DNA of 48,117 nucleotides, from positions 1 to 48,117 of the IMG/VR virus record IMGVR_UViG_3300020202_000019; one strand, 5' to 3'. Of the stretch, positions 38,841 to 47,043 are shown one piece after another. The notes below the pieces were generated by a model that was given only the letters and a program-made list of their open reading frames with translations, was not told the DNA's origin and made no database searches. The position numbers were made by a program, and so were the translations under genes. The stretch is from a virus. The number at the start of each line of letters is the position of its first letter. The first letter of the stretch is position 1.

Positions 38841-39197
38841 TTACGTACCGGCGCGATTAACATTACCAAATACATTAACTGCATTTGGACTTGAAGCAAA
38901 ACCACGAATACTGAGAGTATTTCTAAAAAGAAGCGCAGGAACAACAAGATTGAGACCTGAATTTGCAGAAAGACTAACCTTCACTTGGTCTTTTGTAGCA
39001 ACACCACCAAGAAGAAGAGTCAAAGTAACATCAGAAGTATGATTATTCACTGCATAGATTGCAACTTCATCCATTTTTGTTGCATCTGAAAATGCTGCAT
39101 GAATAAGATCACCAGGACTTGTACTTGTAGTAATTGCAACTCCTGCACCATCAGATGATGCAGAAAGCATTTGTTTGAAGAAATCAGTATTTGGCAT
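38841..39197 (-). CDS. Small structural protein, tail/fibre region (118 aa)
   Basis: Beta-rich composition (VTLTLLLGGVAT, LNLVVPALLF) with Ser/Thr/Asn content typical of phage decoration or fibre modules. Position between fibre genes supports a minor structural role. No family recognised. Confidence 0.6.
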   Translation of the reverse strand: MPNTDFFKQMLSASSDGAGVAITTSTSPGDLIHAAFSDATKMDEVAIYAVNNHTSDVTLTLLLGGVATKDQVKVSLSANSGLNLVVPALLFRNTLSIRGFASSPNAVNVFGNVNRAGT

Positions 39198-39202
39198 TGT
39201 CT

Positions 39203-39619
39203 CTACCTTCCGAAGACTTGAGCATTGACTGTATTACGTTTATATGTGCCATCATTGGAAAGAAAGAGGCTTCCATTATTGCTTCCAGAAATTTCTGCTC
39301 CAATCAAAACTGTTACTGCTGAAGATGTTTGATTTGAAAATGCATCTCCAGCAGAATTTGCTTTAAGAAATGCAAGCGCGACAGGATTTGGATATTTATT
39401 TAATTTTGTTTTATCAGAAGATGACATTTTACCTGCTGCTGAAACAGTAGCTTCAGCAACATTGCTTAAATCTTCTCTTGCAAGTGCATTACCGCCAGCA
39501 GTGACACCATCACCAACAACAACAGTATCTTTTGTAGTATCTACAAATAATTCACCAACCAATGGTGTCATTGCTGCAAGATTTGCAGTAGTATCTCTAA
39601 TTAATTGAACACGCTTCAT
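39203..39619 (-). CDS. Fibre-related protein with Mtd-like N-terminal domain (138 aa)
   Basis: The first 50 residues match the N-terminal module of tropism-determinant and fibre proteins: MKRVQLIRDTTAN, then GELFVDTTKDTVVVGDG and TAGGNALA. The remainder is a low-complexity beta-rich segment. AGGGAG precedes the ATG at 39619 and decides the start against a longer form. It probably attaches a fibre or is a short fibre. Confidence 0.65.
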   Translation of the reverse strand: MKRVQLIRDTTANLAAMTPLVGELFVDTTKDTVVVGDGVTAGGNALAREDLSNVAEATVSAAGKMSSSDKTKLNKYPNPVALAFLKANSAGDAFSNQTSSAVTVLIGAEISGSNNGSLFLSNDGTYKRNTVNAQVFGR

Positions 39620-39620
39620 A

Positions 39621-41570
39621 TTATAATCTCCCTGCTTTACTGCCACTCAACTCAAGAAATTTCAAATGAAATGCTTCATTCGTATTTTCTGCGCTTAATC
39701 TTACTTTATGGAAAATTCCAGTTAGAAATGGTTTGTAAAATTGCATTGCGCCTGCATCAGTTGACATAGTTGGTACTTGCGCACTAAATGTATTTATTCC
39801 ATCATTTGTTGCAATAAGTTGCACACTGTATGAAACTAGTGTTGGAATTCCATATCCCCAATCTTCACTGCCGCTTTCTGCATTCCAATCAACTGTCTCA
39901 TCTGGCAAAGCAAGCCAATCTTCAACACCACCAAATTCTCTATTATTAAACATTCCAATCTGCATATCAGTAATCATAGACATTTCATCAGCATTTTCAG
40001 CAACTGGAAGTCTGAAAAGCCCAACTTCAATCCATGCACCAATTGGACCGATTGAAAGTGGAGCAACTTGTGCAGTTAAATATGTAAATCCATCTGCTAT
40101 TCCGATGAGACAAGGGAATGTAGCACCTAAATCTCCAATGTTCCAATCTTCATCTGGATCTGTACTAGAATTCCAATCTTCATTAGGATTTGTACTTGTA
40201 AGCCAATCTTCATGACTCCAATTTCCAAGTGATGCAGAATATCCACTTTCATCAGGAGGAAGAGTTGGTTCAGGTTCAATTTGTGTATAACCTAAAATAT
40301 AAATTCCTGAACTTGCAGTTCTGAGAAGTCCTTCATTCTGTGAAGTTACTCTCATCAATGTTCTTGGGTTCCAAATACTTCCACTGAATGGAGCAGGAAA
40401 ATTACTATATGTTTGATAATAATAATAACTTGTCACATAATCAGGAGTTTCACTATATGGAAGAAGAACAAATTTATGAGCATATCCATCTCCATCAATA
40501 TAACCAAGATTGAATTTTGCAGATGGATCATCAGGATTAAGATTAAATTTTCCAAATCCATAATGAAGTTTATCAAATCTACCCCAACCACCTTCACCAC
40601 GTTTAATATTTAGAACATATGCCATACCATAAAGTGATGGATTATCTCTTGAACCAATTGAAAGAATGAGCCAATCATTATCTTCAGCATAATAAAGTTT
40701 CAAAGAAGGTTGTTCAAGATTTTCAAGTGTTGGGAATATATCTCTGATAAGATGTTGTGAAAACAATGCTTGAAATGCTTCTGGTTTTTCACCATTTGTG
40801 ATAAAAAATCCTTGCTTAGTAAGAAAAATATGAGCATGTTCATCTGCTTTGACAATTGCAAACGGATTTACAAGTTTATGATATCTAGAAACACTGAAAT
40901 GTCTAAAAGTTGTTTCAAGTTCAATCAATTGTCCTTTTGCAATTGCTTTATTTGTATAATAAAGAAATCCATCATGAACTTCTTTTACAACATATGTAGT
41001 TCCTGGAGCATATGCACTTGTTCCTTGAGAACCAACACCTGTTGCAAGAGATGTTGTAAAATCATCTCCATTATCAAGTGCTGACCATCCTACGCGTGAG
41101 TCACCAAGAACAATAAGACGACCGTAGGATTTACAAATACTTTTCGGGCCACTAGGCATTCCTGATGGAGAATGTAAACTAAATGTAATTGTTGAAGGAT
41201 CATATCTGATAAGAATATGATAATTACAAAAATACCAAATATTTCCAACTTCTTCAACTGACCAAGGCCATTGTGTTGAAATTTCTGTAAATGTAAAAAG
41301 AGGTTGCCATGTCATACTTGTAAGATCATATTTATAAATTGCATCTCTTGTAAAGATAAATTCATCATCTTCAACATCAAAAGTTTCTACACAATCTGGA
41401 TTTGCTAGCTTCGAATATGAAGCAAGAAGAGAACTAAATCCTGTATATGGTCCTTTGAAATCAACAACAAAATGTCTTCCATCAACGACAAAAGGTTTAT
41501 TTACATTCTTTGCTTCAAGAGCAGGAATTAAGCCTTGAAATTCTCTTGGAAGGAGAGGAACGTCTGGCAT
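39621..41570 (-). CDS. Tail hub/nozzle-like structural protein (649 aa)
   Basis: A large beta-rich protein with repeated short strands, consistent with a beta-propeller as in podovirus tail nozzle or stabilisation proteins. NGDDFTTSLATGVGSQ resembles a recurring motif of such proteins. Around residues 440-475 Glu-Asp-Trp is repeated three times (HEDWLTS, NEDWNSS, DEDWNIG), and more D-W pairs follow near 550-575. No catalytic motif is seen. Confidence 0.65.
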   Translation of the reverse strand: MPDVPLLPREFQGLIPALEAKNVNKPFVVDGRHFVVDFKGPYTGFSSLLASYSKLANPDCVETFDVEDDEFIFTRDAIYKYDLTSMTWQPLFTFTEISTQWPWSVEEVGNIWYFCNYHILIRYDPSTITFSLHSPSGMPSGPKSICKSYGRLIVLGDSRVGWSALDNGDDFTTSLATGVGSQGTSAYAPGTTYVVKEVHDGFLYYTNKAIAKGQLIELETTFRHFSVSRYHKLVNPFAIVKADEHAHIFLTKQGFFITNGEKPEAFQALFSQHLIRDIFPTLENLEQPSLKLYYAEDNDWLILSIGSRDNPSLYGMAYVLNIKRGEGGWGRFDKLHYGFGKFNLNPDDPSAKFNLGYIDGDGYAHKFVLLPYSETPDYVTSYYYYQTYSNFPAPFSGSIWNPRTLMRVTSQNEGLLRTASSGIYILGYTQIEPEPTLPPDESGYSASLGNWSHEDWLTSTNPNEDWNSSTDPDEDWNIGDLGATFPCLIGIADGFTYLTAQVAPLSIGPIGAWIEVGLFRLPVAENADEMSMITDMQIGMFNNREFGGVEDWLALPDETVDWNAESGSEDWGYGIPTLVSYSVQLIATNDGINTFSAQVPTMSTDAGAMQFYKPFLTGIFHKVRLSAENTNEAFHLKFLELSGSKAGRL

Positions 41571-41573
41571 TTT

Positions 41574-42071
41574 TTACTCAAGATAGAAGTCATATTGAAG
41601 ACTAAAAGTCTGTCCATCAGTAACAAGTTGAGCAGTTGAAAGAGAAGCACTTACAGCAAAAAGAATTCCAGAAGTTCCACTTGCAACATTACAAATGAAT
41701 GCTCGCCAAATTGATGTACTAAAATTTCCTCCTGATGCGCTAAAATTAACAACTGCACTGCGAATTCTTGCAGTATTATTCACCGTATCTTGTGTTGGCC
41801 AACCAGCAGCACTTCTGACAATTGATTGCCTAGCATATCCATTTGTTGCAGTTGGTTCACCACTCAATGTTGCAAGAGTAGATGCTTCAGTGAATGTTTG
41901 TCCACAAAGACCAAGATAAAAATTTCCTCCTCCTGCAACAATAGTTTGATCATCACGCATAAGCATTTTAAGAAATGCAGCTTCACCTTCATTTGTAACA
42001 GTATTTGGCAAAATAATAGGAAGTCGCCCTGGAATGTGAAATGTAAATTTGCCAAACATAGTTGTTGTCAT
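41574..42071 (-). CDS. Structural protein (165 aa)
   Basis: Beta-rich with many Ser/Thr/Asn residues (ASGGNFSTSIW, LYAVSAS-like end) and an N-terminus MTTTMFGKFT. It overlaps the preceding gene by 4 bases (ATGA). Its place between connector and fibre genes suggests a minor tail or capsid protein. No family named. Confidence 0.6.
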   Translation of the reverse strand: MTTTMFGKFTFHIPGRLPIILPNTVTNEGEAAFLKMLMRDDQTIVAGGGNFYLGLCGQTFTEASTLATLSGEPTATNGYARQSIVRSAAGWPTQDTVNNTARIRSAVVNFSASGGNFSTSIWRAFICNVASGTSGILFAVSASLSTAQLVTDGQTFSLQYDFYLE

Positions 42072-42670
42072 GATGGCATTACTCCCTGAGATACAACTTT
42101 TCCACTATATGTCAGACTAAGCTGTTTAAGTATAATTTCTGAAGGAGAAGAGGAAATTGAAATTGCACCAAGAATTGAAAATGTAACATCTTTTGTGAAA
42201 TCAATTGATGTATCAAAAATACTCACAACTGGAGCAAGTCCTGATACAATAGCAACTCCAAAAGCTGTCTGCCCATTAGAATTGATACAAACAAGCTCAA
42301 TAGACAAATTAAAGCTATTGTTGGTAGAACCCAAACCAGTAACTTCTCCAATTTTTGTTCCATTGGCACGGACGGTAATTGTTTTTGTTGCAGCTGTACT
42401 TGTGGTTGATCCGAATAAAGATAATGCAAGAATTGTGCTCGCTGTGATAAAATTGTTGGCGGAGATTGTGAATGTATCAAGAACATGGGAGATTGTTGAA
42501 ATTGTTGTAGTAGAGAATGATCCACTGATGAGTCTGAGATATCTTTTTCTTCCATAGAATTCATTTTTCAGTCTCGCAAATTGATTAGCAAGCCAAAGAC
42601 GCAAGTCTGCATCATTTTTGACTGTAAGTTGACTATCAACTTTTGGTTCAAAATTATCAAGAACAGACAT
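42068..42670 (-). CDS. Structural protein (200 aa)
   Basis: The first 30 residues are polar and helical, the rest beta-rich with Thr/Ser repeats. AGGTAAAGG precedes the ATG at 42670. Probably a tail or capsid decoration protein; no family recognised. Confidence 0.6.
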   Translation of the reverse strand: MSVLDNFEPKVDSQLTVKNDADLRLWLANQFARLKNEFYGRKRYLRLISGSFSTTTISTISHVLDTFTISANNFITASTILALSLFGSTTSTAATKTITVRANGTKIGEVTGLGSTNNSFNLSIELVCINSNGQTAFGVAIVSGLAPVVSIFDTSIDFTKDVTFSILGAISISSSPSEIILKQLSLTYSGKVVSQGVMPS

Positions 42671-42681
42671 CCTTTACCTGC

Positions 42682-43035
42682 TTACGCTCCATCACTTCCT
42701 TTGAAATATCCAAAAGTTATAATTGCAGCTGCACCAACTGCAACACCAATAACTTCTGCTGGAGTAACAGCAAACCAATATTCTGTATTCGCAGCATAAA
42801 GTTGACTACCACTGCCATCAGAAACATCTGCTGCTGGTACAGCAGCAGTTCCACCACGCTTCAAATAAAAGATAACTGTACTGCAAATTCGTACAAATTG
42901 AGCGCCTGCTGGTACTGTTTGATCTGGTGTAGCTGCACCAGCAGTAACTTCAACATTTACACAATCAGGAAGTGGGAGAGCTTCTGCATAGAAGCCTCGC
43001 TTTGCATTGAAACCAATAGTTGGTGTGGAGGCCAT
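42682..43035 (-). CDS. Structural/decoration-like protein (117 aa)
   Basis: Ala/Val/Thr-rich beta protein ending in a Gly-rich tail (TFGYFKGSDGA). Compact size fits a decoration or head-completion protein. No family recognised. Confidence 0.55.
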   Translation of the reverse strand: MASTPTIGFNAKRGFYAEALPLPDCVNVEVTAGAATPDQTVPAGAQFVRICSTVIFYLKRGGTAAVPAADVSDGSGSQLYAANTEYWFAVTPAEVIGVAVGAAAIITFGYFKGSDGA

Positions 43036-43037
43036 TT

Positions 43038-43304
43038 TTATCCCCTAGTAGAGGAAGAAGACAAGAGGAATGTGATAAATCCAATAATTGCAGAAACTAC
43101 AACGCTACCACCAATTGCACGTTGCTTAAGTTTTTTAAATTCTTCAACATCAATACTGATTTGGTCAACTTTCTTTTCAATTCTATGCATACATTTATGA
43201 AGATGATTAACTTCAGAAAGAAGTGTGCCTAAAAGTCTTTCAGTAGGCGTAGCATTCTCATCATGAGATGGAGTAATTGCAGAATGTTCAATCTTCTTAG
43301 GCAC
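43038..43304 (-). CDS. XhlA-like coiled-coil protein with C-terminal membrane helix (88 aa)
   Basis: A charged helical central part (LLSEVNHLHKCMHRIEKKVD) precedes one hydrophobic helix (GGSVVVSAIIGFITFLL) and a short tail. This is the layout of haemolysin XhlA and related proteins that sit in the inner membrane, sometimes as holin partners. GAGG lies 5 bases before the GTG at 43304, which is preferred to a TTG at 43319 that would overlap the preceding stop. It is unusual in the connector region, far from the holin. Confidence 0.5.
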   Translation of the reverse strand: MPKKIEHSAITPSHDENATPTERLLGTLLSEVNHLHKCMHRIEKKVDQISIDVEEFKKLKQRAIGGSVVVSAIIGFITFLLSSSSTRG

Positions 43305-43305
43305 T

Positions 43306-43995
43306 TTAACCTCTATCAAGAGACTCGTGCGCTTCCATGTTAAGGAGATTTACTTTCAATGATGAAAAAAGACTAAATGCCATGCTACTTCTTTGAAGAT
43401 CATTAATATTCTTGAAAATCTTTGCTAAAGCACCTTCTTTGATAAGATCAAAATGTCTAAAAAGAAGCCAATTTGTCACAAGATTTCTGGCAGTTTCTTG
43501 ATTTGCAGAAAGAGTATAATTCAACAATCCAATTCCTGTCAAATCATAATATTCCCAAGCAAGTAAATCAATATTCCAAATTGCAGGTCTTTGTCCTGGA
43601 TTTCTGTATCTCAATCTCTGTAAATATTGGTAATATGCAAGTGAGATTGTATCAGTAGAACTGCTTCCACAACCGAAATAGGCAATAGAATTTCCTGTTC
43701 CATAATAATAGTAATCTTTATCAATCAAGCCTTTACCTGGTTGAATAAAATCTGGATATTCTCCATTTGCATATTTTACAGTTTTCAACTTGTAAAAAAG
43801 ATTAGGTTTATCCCAAATATGAGGATCAGCAGTAGGTGTTACACTCTCTTCTTCAAGATCACTTGAAAAGAATGCAAGTCCTTGGCATTCACGAATTGAA
43901 GTATTTACATAATCAGCGATCAAACTTCTTTTATCTGGGCGGCCGCTTTCTGCGACCACCTCATCAACACAGGCATTGAATGTTAAACTTTCCAT
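43306..43995 (-). CDS. Head-tail adaptor-like protein (229 aa)
   Basis: Helical, with many aromatic residues (YYYYGTG, LAYYQYLQRLRYRN) and a beta-rich middle. Size and position after capsid genes match the adaptor or tail-tube-A type proteins that join the portal to the tail in podoviruses. The ATG at 43995 overlaps the previous stop (ATGA). Assignment rests on context and general form. Confidence 0.55.
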   Translation of the reverse strand: MESLTFNACVDEVVAESGRPDKRSLIADYVNTSIRECQGLAFFSSDLEEESVTPTADPHIWDKPNLFYKLKTVKYANGEYPDFIQPGKGLIDKDYYYYGTGNSIAYFGCGSSSTDTISLAYYQYLQRLRYRNPGQRPAIWNIDLLAWEYYDLTGIGLLNYTLSANQETARNLVTNWLLFRHFDLIKEGALAKIFKNINDLQRSSMAFSLFSSLKVNLLNMEAHESLDRG

Positions 43996-44495
43996 CAAGC
44001 GTCAGGAATAACAGGTTTTGGAAAACCGGGAGGAGGATTATCAATATCAATATCTCTTCCTTCTTTCACTTCAACTGCTGGAGGCTTTTGTGCTTGAAGT
44101 TGAATATTCATATGTGCAGCTTCTTGTTCTTGACGAAGCTGCGTAATTGGTGAAGTGACTTCTGCCATAAGTCCAGCAGTTACAGTTTGACCAATTCTAT
44201 TTCTTTGTTGATTTGCCATATGTCTCTTTGCAATTTCCTCTGCTTTTGCAAAATCAACTCGTTGAATATTTGCGCGATGGGATGGAATAATATTGAGAAG
44301 ATTTTCCATTTCTTTATATTCTTGTTCCGTCCTGGCAGTCCAAGCACCATGATCAAATTTGATTTCACCAGAAGCAAGATGAACTTTCAAAAATGGGTAA
44401 TTTGGAGCAGCATAAACAACAGGAACAAATTCTTCCTTTTCAGGAGAAATCTGATCAGGACCAGAAACAGCTTTCTTCATTTCAAACTGTGTCAT
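43995..44495 (-). CDS. Hypothetical virion-associated protein (166 aa)
   Basis: Helical, charged, with a proline-rich C-terminus (NPPPGFPKPVIPDA). GAGAG precedes the ATG at 44495 at a suitable distance, favouring it over a longer in-frame start at 44525. It overlaps the preceding 77-residue gene. Function unknown; a head-completion role is possible. Confidence 0.55.
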   Translation of the reverse strand: MTQFEMKKAVSGPDQISPEKEEFVPVVYAAPNYPFLKVHLASGEIKFDHGAWTARTEQEYKEMENLLNIIPSHRANIQRVDFAKAEEIAKRHMANQQRNRIGQTVTAGLMAEVTSPITQLRQEQEAAHMNIQLQAQKPPAVEVKEGRDIDIDNPPPGFPKPVIPDA

Positions 44496-44715
44496 GACTT
44501 CTACTCTCTTTCTTGGCTGTGGCAATCTTGTTAATATAATACATTGCTTTATTCAATCTTTCTTGATATAAGTCTACATACATTGTAAGCCCTAATCTCG
44601 ATTTCTCATCAATTTTTCTTTCTGCTTCTTTCTTTCTAATATACCAATAATTTTCAGCAGCATTTAAAGAAAAAGATGCAGGAAGTCCAGTCGTTTCAGA
44701 CTTAACTTCCTGCAT
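44482..44715 (-). CDS. Hypothetical protein (77 aa) after capsid gene
   Basis: A helical, Lys/Glu-rich small protein. Start codon is uncertain between ATG 44715 and GTG 44724; the upstream sequence folds into a hairpin (44724-44759) that could hide or couple the start. No family recognised. Confidence 0.5.
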   Translation of the reverse strand: MQEVKSETTGLPASFSLNAAENYWYIRKKEAERKIDEKSRLGLTMYVDLYQERLNKAMYYINKIATAKKESRSHDTV

Positions 44716-44723
44716 CAGTTTCA

Positions 44724-44759
44724 CCGCAGCACCGAAGGTCAGGGAGGCTTAAGCTGCGG
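44724..44759. repeat. Inverted repeat at capsid gene end
   Basis: CCGCAGC (44724-44730) and GCTGCGG (44753-44759) pair across the capsid stop codon. Inside, ACC and GGT form a small extra stem. No T-run follows, so it may stabilise the capsid mRNA or control the next start. Confidence 0.45.
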
Positions 44760-45918
44760 CGGTTAGACCCGTAAACTGAGCACCAGTTCTTTCAACTCCG
44801 TATTCAACAGAACACTCGGTTGTCAGAACTCCGAAATCACCGTCAACACCAGCACGAGTACCATCACGATCGTAAGCATCCGTGCTTGTACGAGAAAGAT
44901 ATCTCATCCTCATCGCGCCAGGATGCAAGATGTAGATGTTTTTCGTCCAGGTAGGATTTTCATTGAACAATGGATGGGTCATCAAAGTGATATCACCAAA
45001 TGGAGTCATCCACTTGTTGATTTTGATGCCAAATTCTGTCTGACCAGGAGTGATGTAAGTAGTGCTGTTTCCTGTCAGACGAGCAATATTGTTCAGAACA
45101 GTAAGCGCTCCGTTTCCACAGAACGCAATCCGTTCATTTGGTGCGCCTTTAATATTCTTTTCAAAAACAGTCTGCAAGACTGTGTTGACCTGCGCGTAGG
45201 TGGTAGTTGCACCAGCAGCAGTCACATTGGTTGTGATGATAGACGTAAGTCCATTCATCATTCTCCAAGGACGACCATTCAGTGTTCCATACCAACGCTT
45301 ACCAAACCACAGCGAGCGCTCAATATCTTCACTGTGAAACTGCATACAGTCGCGCTTATTCTTTGCAACAACATCTCCAGTATGATACTGAGTCACCCGT
45401 GCTGTGCGGGTAACATCCCACACATTACGGAAGATCTGCATCATATTGTAGACCATATATCCGAGATTAGCAACACCAGCAGGTCTGCTGCTACCTTCCT
45501 CGAATGCAGATCCAATACGCTGAAGATGGAAACTCGTTCCATTGCTGATTGACGTTGCAGTTGTACCAGCAAAAGCACGAGTGACAGTCAAATTGTTTCC
45601 ACTGATGGAAGAGATGAAGACATATTCTCCAGTCTCTTCCACCATTGCAATGATATTTGCAGTAATAGCAGATGCATCATCAACAGTGATTGCAGTATGC
45701 ACGCCAGCAGATGCAGTGATCAACATACGTCCTGAAATGTGACTTTCCTCAAACCACGTGATCACTGGATCAACAGCATCAGCAGATGCCATTCCACTAG
45801 TTAATGCATAGAGAGTTGCACTTCCCGTAGGAAACATCTGAAGAATAGCGGACGCAAAATCTCCCCTGCGAGAGCCGGGAATATTCTGGTCCGAAGTAAA
45901 GATGCCTTTTACGGCCAT
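44749..45918 (-). CDS. Major capsid protein (SU10/DUF5309-type)
   Basis: 389 residues. The N-terminus with SRRGDFASAILQMFP, the arginine-rich middle (TRTARVTQYHTGDVV, WRMMNGL), ERIAFCGNGALTVLN, and the end DFGVLTTECSVEYGVERTGAQFTGLT follow the pattern of DUF5309/SU10-type HK97-fold capsid proteins. GC-richer, regular codon use fits the most abundant virion protein. GGAG lies 7 bases before the ATG at 45918. It follows the scaffold gene. Confidence 0.82.
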   Translation of the reverse strand: MAVKGIFTSDQNIPGSRRGDFASAILQMFPTGSATLYALTSGMASADAVDPVITWFEESHISGRMLITASAGVHTAITVDDASAITANIIAMVEETGEYVFISSISGNNLTVTRAFAGTTATSISNGTSFHLQRIGSAFEEGSSRPAGVANLGYMVYNMMQIFRNVWDVTRTARVTQYHTGDVVAKNKRDCMQFHSEDIERSLWFGKRWYGTLNGRPWRMMNGLTSIITTNVTAAGATTTYAQVNTVLQTVFEKNIKGAPNERIAFCGNGALTVLNNIARLTGNSTTYITPGQTEFGIKINKWMTPFGDITLMTHPLFNENPTWTKNIYILHPGAMRMRYLSRTSTDAYDRDGTRAGVDGDFGVLTTECSVEYGVERTGAQFTGLTAAA

Positions 45919-45972
45919 CGGACTACTCCATTTCTACAAACTGGTTGGCTCTGGCAGGATTTTGATGCCATT

Positions 45973-46722
45973 TTACGTTTGGGCAAACTTCACCCAATCA
46001 TCAATTTGCATCGGCCCGCCGCGTCGCTGTGACTGCTGGCCAATTCTTCCATTGTTATCGCCGTCATCAACAAATCCTTCTTGATTCATTGCATTTCCAA
46101 GTTTCTTCATATATTTCTTTGTCATATCAATTGCTTCTTGTGCAGTAAGTCCTGCTTGCATATAACGAGAGACAGAACTTTCAATAATTGGAGCAACACC
46201 TGGATTAGTCTTATAAAGAGGAATATGCTCAGAAATAAGCTGTTTAGTTTGAACATTTGTGATAGACTGATTTGCTGTCTTCTTTGCTTCAGAGACAGCA
46301 GCTTCTTTCACACCAGCCATCATTTTCTGTGCATCAAGAATTGCTGTTTTATAAACATTGCGAAGTGCAGAATTGATTGCACCAACAAACCCTTCAGTAT
46401 TTCCTTCATTAATCATTGCAGTCATCGTTTCAGCATCAACCTTGAAGCCAAAATCGAGACTGTTGATATGATCATTGAACATTTTTGCAACATCTTGCGG
46501 CTGCTGCGTTTGTTGGTGCTGCTGCGAAGTCTGTTGCTGTTGTTGCTGCGAAGCATCAGGTTTCTTTAATTTAGTTCTCAGATCAGGGTCAAATGGTTCT
46601 ACAAAACTATCGTCGTTATCTCCATTGTTATTCGTCTGCTGAGTTGTCTGTTGCTGCTGTCCGTTCGGCAGTTGATTCTGCTGCGGAGGCATCTGCCCAT
46701 TAGCAGGAATGAAAGATGACAT
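45973..46722 (-). CDS. Scaffolding protein
   Basis: 249 residues. The N-terminus is extreme low complexity in Gln (repeated QQ around 12-30 and 55-75), followed by a charged helical region and a helical C-terminus with basic residues at the end, a layout typical of capsid scaffolds. Position between portal/small gene and major capsid gene gives the assignment. Confidence 0.72.
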   Translation of the reverse strand: MSSFIPANGQMPPQQNQLPNGQQQQTTQQTNNNGDNDDSFVEPFDPDLRTKLKKPDASQQQQQQTSQQHQQTQQPQDVAKMFNDHINSLDFGFKVDAETMTAMINEGNTEGFVGAINSALRNVYKTAILDAQKMMAGVKEAAVSEAKKTANQSITNVQTKQLISEHIPLYKTNPGVAPIIESSVSRYMQAGLTAQEAIDMTKKYMKKLGNAMNQEGFVDDGDNNGRIGQQSQRRGGPMQIDDWVKFAQT

Positions 46723-46749
46723 TTGAGGGTTCCCCGGCCGCTGTGGCTC

Positions 46750-47043
46750 TTAGCCGTCTCTTGATTGAGACAATGCTATTAACTCATCTTTTTTGAGTTT
46801 GATCCATGTTGGAAAATTATTCCAGAATGCGAACATGAATTGAAGTTGGGCATAACGTTGTTTAAAATCAGCATCTGGCATGTCTACGTGAAGATCAACA
46901 AGTTGTTCTTTGAATTGAAGAGAAGCAGCTTTGCAAAATTCTATAAAAAGTGTATCATCAAGTTTTTCAATCAATTGCTTCTTCAATGGAATTGGGATTC
47001 TCTCCCACATCTGTTCATCAATCATTGGATTTTCAAGTGTCAT
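46750..47043 (-). CDS. Hypothetical protein (97 aa) between portal and scaffold
   Basis: A helical, charged protein (IPLKKQLIEKLDD). Its ATG overlaps the portal stop by 4 bases. Small proteins often fill this spot in podovirus head operons. No family recognised. Confidence 0.6.
   Translation of the reverse strand: MTLENPMIDEQMWERIPIPLKKQLIEKLDDTLFIEFCKAASLQFKEQLVDLHVDMPDADFKQRYAQLQFMFAFWNNFPTWIKLKKDELIALSQSRDG

Noticed and set aside
46081-46569. Rightward open frame of 162 codons across the scaffold gene
   Set aside because: Antisense shadow rich in Cys, His and Phe, caused by CAA/CAG codons on the other strand.
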